Shown: one piece after another, positions 63,287-64,000 of the stretch
Layout of the letters: each line of letters begins with the position of its first letter
Numbering within the stretch: position 1 is the stretch's first letter
NCBI RefSeq assembly: GCF_007474605.1
Contig: NZ_VHKL01000011.1
Coordinates: 124,001-188,000, forward strand
Source: Rhodoligotrophos appendicifer
GTDB taxonomy: Bacteria; Pseudomonadota; Alphaproteobacteria; Rhizobiales; Im1
Direction of reading: 5' to 3'
DNA length: 64,000 nucleotides
Translations under genes and position numbers: made by a program
Notes under the pieces: model-generated
The model's input: the letters and a program-made list of their open reading frames with translations, nothing else
Told to the model about the DNA's origin: nothing
Databases searched by the model: none

Positions 63287-64000
63287 TGGACCGTTCGCCT
63301 CCCGCGCATGATCGTCAGCAGAAGCGACATGGAGATCACGATGAGGATGATGAGGGCGATGGAGAGGCTGGAGGCGAAGGGCCAGTTGTAGGCGGTGATG
63401 ACCTGATCGTAGATCTCGTTGCCGATCATGCGGCCGGCGCGGCCTCCGACCAGTGCCGCGGTCACTACGACGCTGATGGCGATGGAAAAGCAGAGGATCA
63501 GGCCGGATGTCAGGCCTGTGCGACTTAAGGGAACGATGACACGGAAGAAGGTCGAGACGGGCGAGGCTCCGAGATTGATCGAGGCCTCTTCGAGGCGGAC
63601 CGAGATCTTCTCGATGGAGGCCATCAGGGGCAGCACCATCAACGGCAGAAGAAAGTGCACCAAGGCAATGACGACTGCGGCTTCGGTGTAGAGGATTGTG
63701 ACATTACTCTCGATGCCGAGTGCGGCGAGGGCGCCGTTGAGCAATCCGTTGCGGCCGAGAATGACGATCCAGCCGAAGGAGCCGACGACCGCGCTGACCA
63801 TCAGCGGCATGATGAGGATGAACATGCCGACGGCCAGTGCACGCCGCGAACAGCGGGCCAGGTAATAGGCGATCGGATAGCCGAGCAGGACGCAGCCCAA
63901 GGTCGCGGTCGCACCGATGCGCAGGGTGCGGATGGCGATGCCGCCGAAATAGGGCGTGAAGATCTGCCGGTAGTTGTCCAAAGTGAAGTCGGGGGTCCAG
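63283..64000 (-). CDS. ABC transporter permease, PotB-like (partial)
   Basis: The 3' part of a PotB-like permease; the gene runs off the right edge. The visible frame begins WTPDFTLDNYRQIF and continues to the EAA loop EEASINLGASPVSTFFRVIVPL. Five hydrophobic helices are visible. The matching ATPase and binding protein are expected beyond 64000. It pairs with the PotC-like gene downstream. Confidence 0.92.
   Translation of the reverse strand, partial: WTPDFTLDNYRQIFTPYFGGIAIRTLRIGATATLGCVLLGYPIAYYLARCSRRALAVGMFILIMPLMVSAVVGSFGWIVILGRNGLLNGALAALGIESNVTILYTEAAVVIALVHFLLPLMVLPLMASIEKISVRLEEASINLGASPVSTFFRVIVPLSRTGLTSGLILCFSIAISVVVTAALVGGRAGRMIGNEIYDQVITAYNWPFASSLSIALIILIVISMSLLLTIMRGRRTVQ

Overview
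The window is high-GC DNA from a purple phototrophic alphaproteobacterium. The gene order bchFNBHLM-lhaA-puhABC-orf-acsF-puhE-hemA, the aerR-ppsR pair, the oxygen-dependent cyclase AcsF and a red-type form I RuBisCO operon with CbbX point to the Hyphomicrobiales (Rhizobiales) or a close relative. This is inference from gene content; no rRNA or tRNA gene is visible.

Region 1 (1-22469) is half of a photosynthesis gene cluster. A single minus-strand superoperon runs from bchF (15979) down to hemA and a truncated idi at the left edge. It covers 5-aminolevulinate synthesis, Mg chelation, O-methylation, aerobic ring E formation, protochlorophyllide reduction, C3-vinyl hydration, the reaction-centre H subunit and its assembly factors. 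Many genes overlap by 1-4 nt, which suggests translational coupling. Divergent from bchF are the regulators aerR and ppsR, then bchG, a PucC-type transporter and bchP, which finish bacteriochlorophyll, and a small membrane protein. Two near-consensus PpsR boxes sit in front of bchF and bchG. The puf genes, crt genes, bchCXYZ, bchI and bchD are not in this window.

Region 2 (22684-33921) carries a DUF2189 membrane protein, then the Calvin-cycle operon cbbFPTALSXEY on the minus strand with a divergent cbbR. Light capture and CO2 fixation are therefore almost adjacent. The cbbX start region contains a duplicated start sequence and an 11-codon leader ORF.

Region 3 (33953-39935) is accessory: two unrecognised soluble proteins, an AT-rich gap, a three-helix membrane protein, a DUF2188-like small protein and an Mfd-type translocase.

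Region 4 (40034-55860) is a probable catabolic island headed by an IclR regulator. It holds a branched-chain-amino-acid-type ABC transporter (LivH, a LivM-LivG fusion, LivF, LivJ), an old-yellow-enzyme reductase, an M20 peptidase, two adjacent small NIPSNAP-like proteins, an unrecognised protein, two short-chain dehydrogenases, an MFS transporter, a PuuE/imidase-type deacetylase, an Asp/Glu-racemase-type enzyme, a RidA protein and a D-2-hydroxyacid dehydrogenase. A shared inverted motif CGTATC-N7-GATAYR lies before iclR and before livH. Region 5 (55956-64000) has hydantoinase/oxoprolinase HyuB-HyuA, a divergent LysR regulator with a palindromic T-N11-A site, an amidase and two PotB/PotC-like ABC permeases, the last cut by the window end. 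Regions 4 and 5 look like uptake and breakdown of one or more nitrogen-containing cyclic or amide compounds; the substrate cannot be told from sequence.
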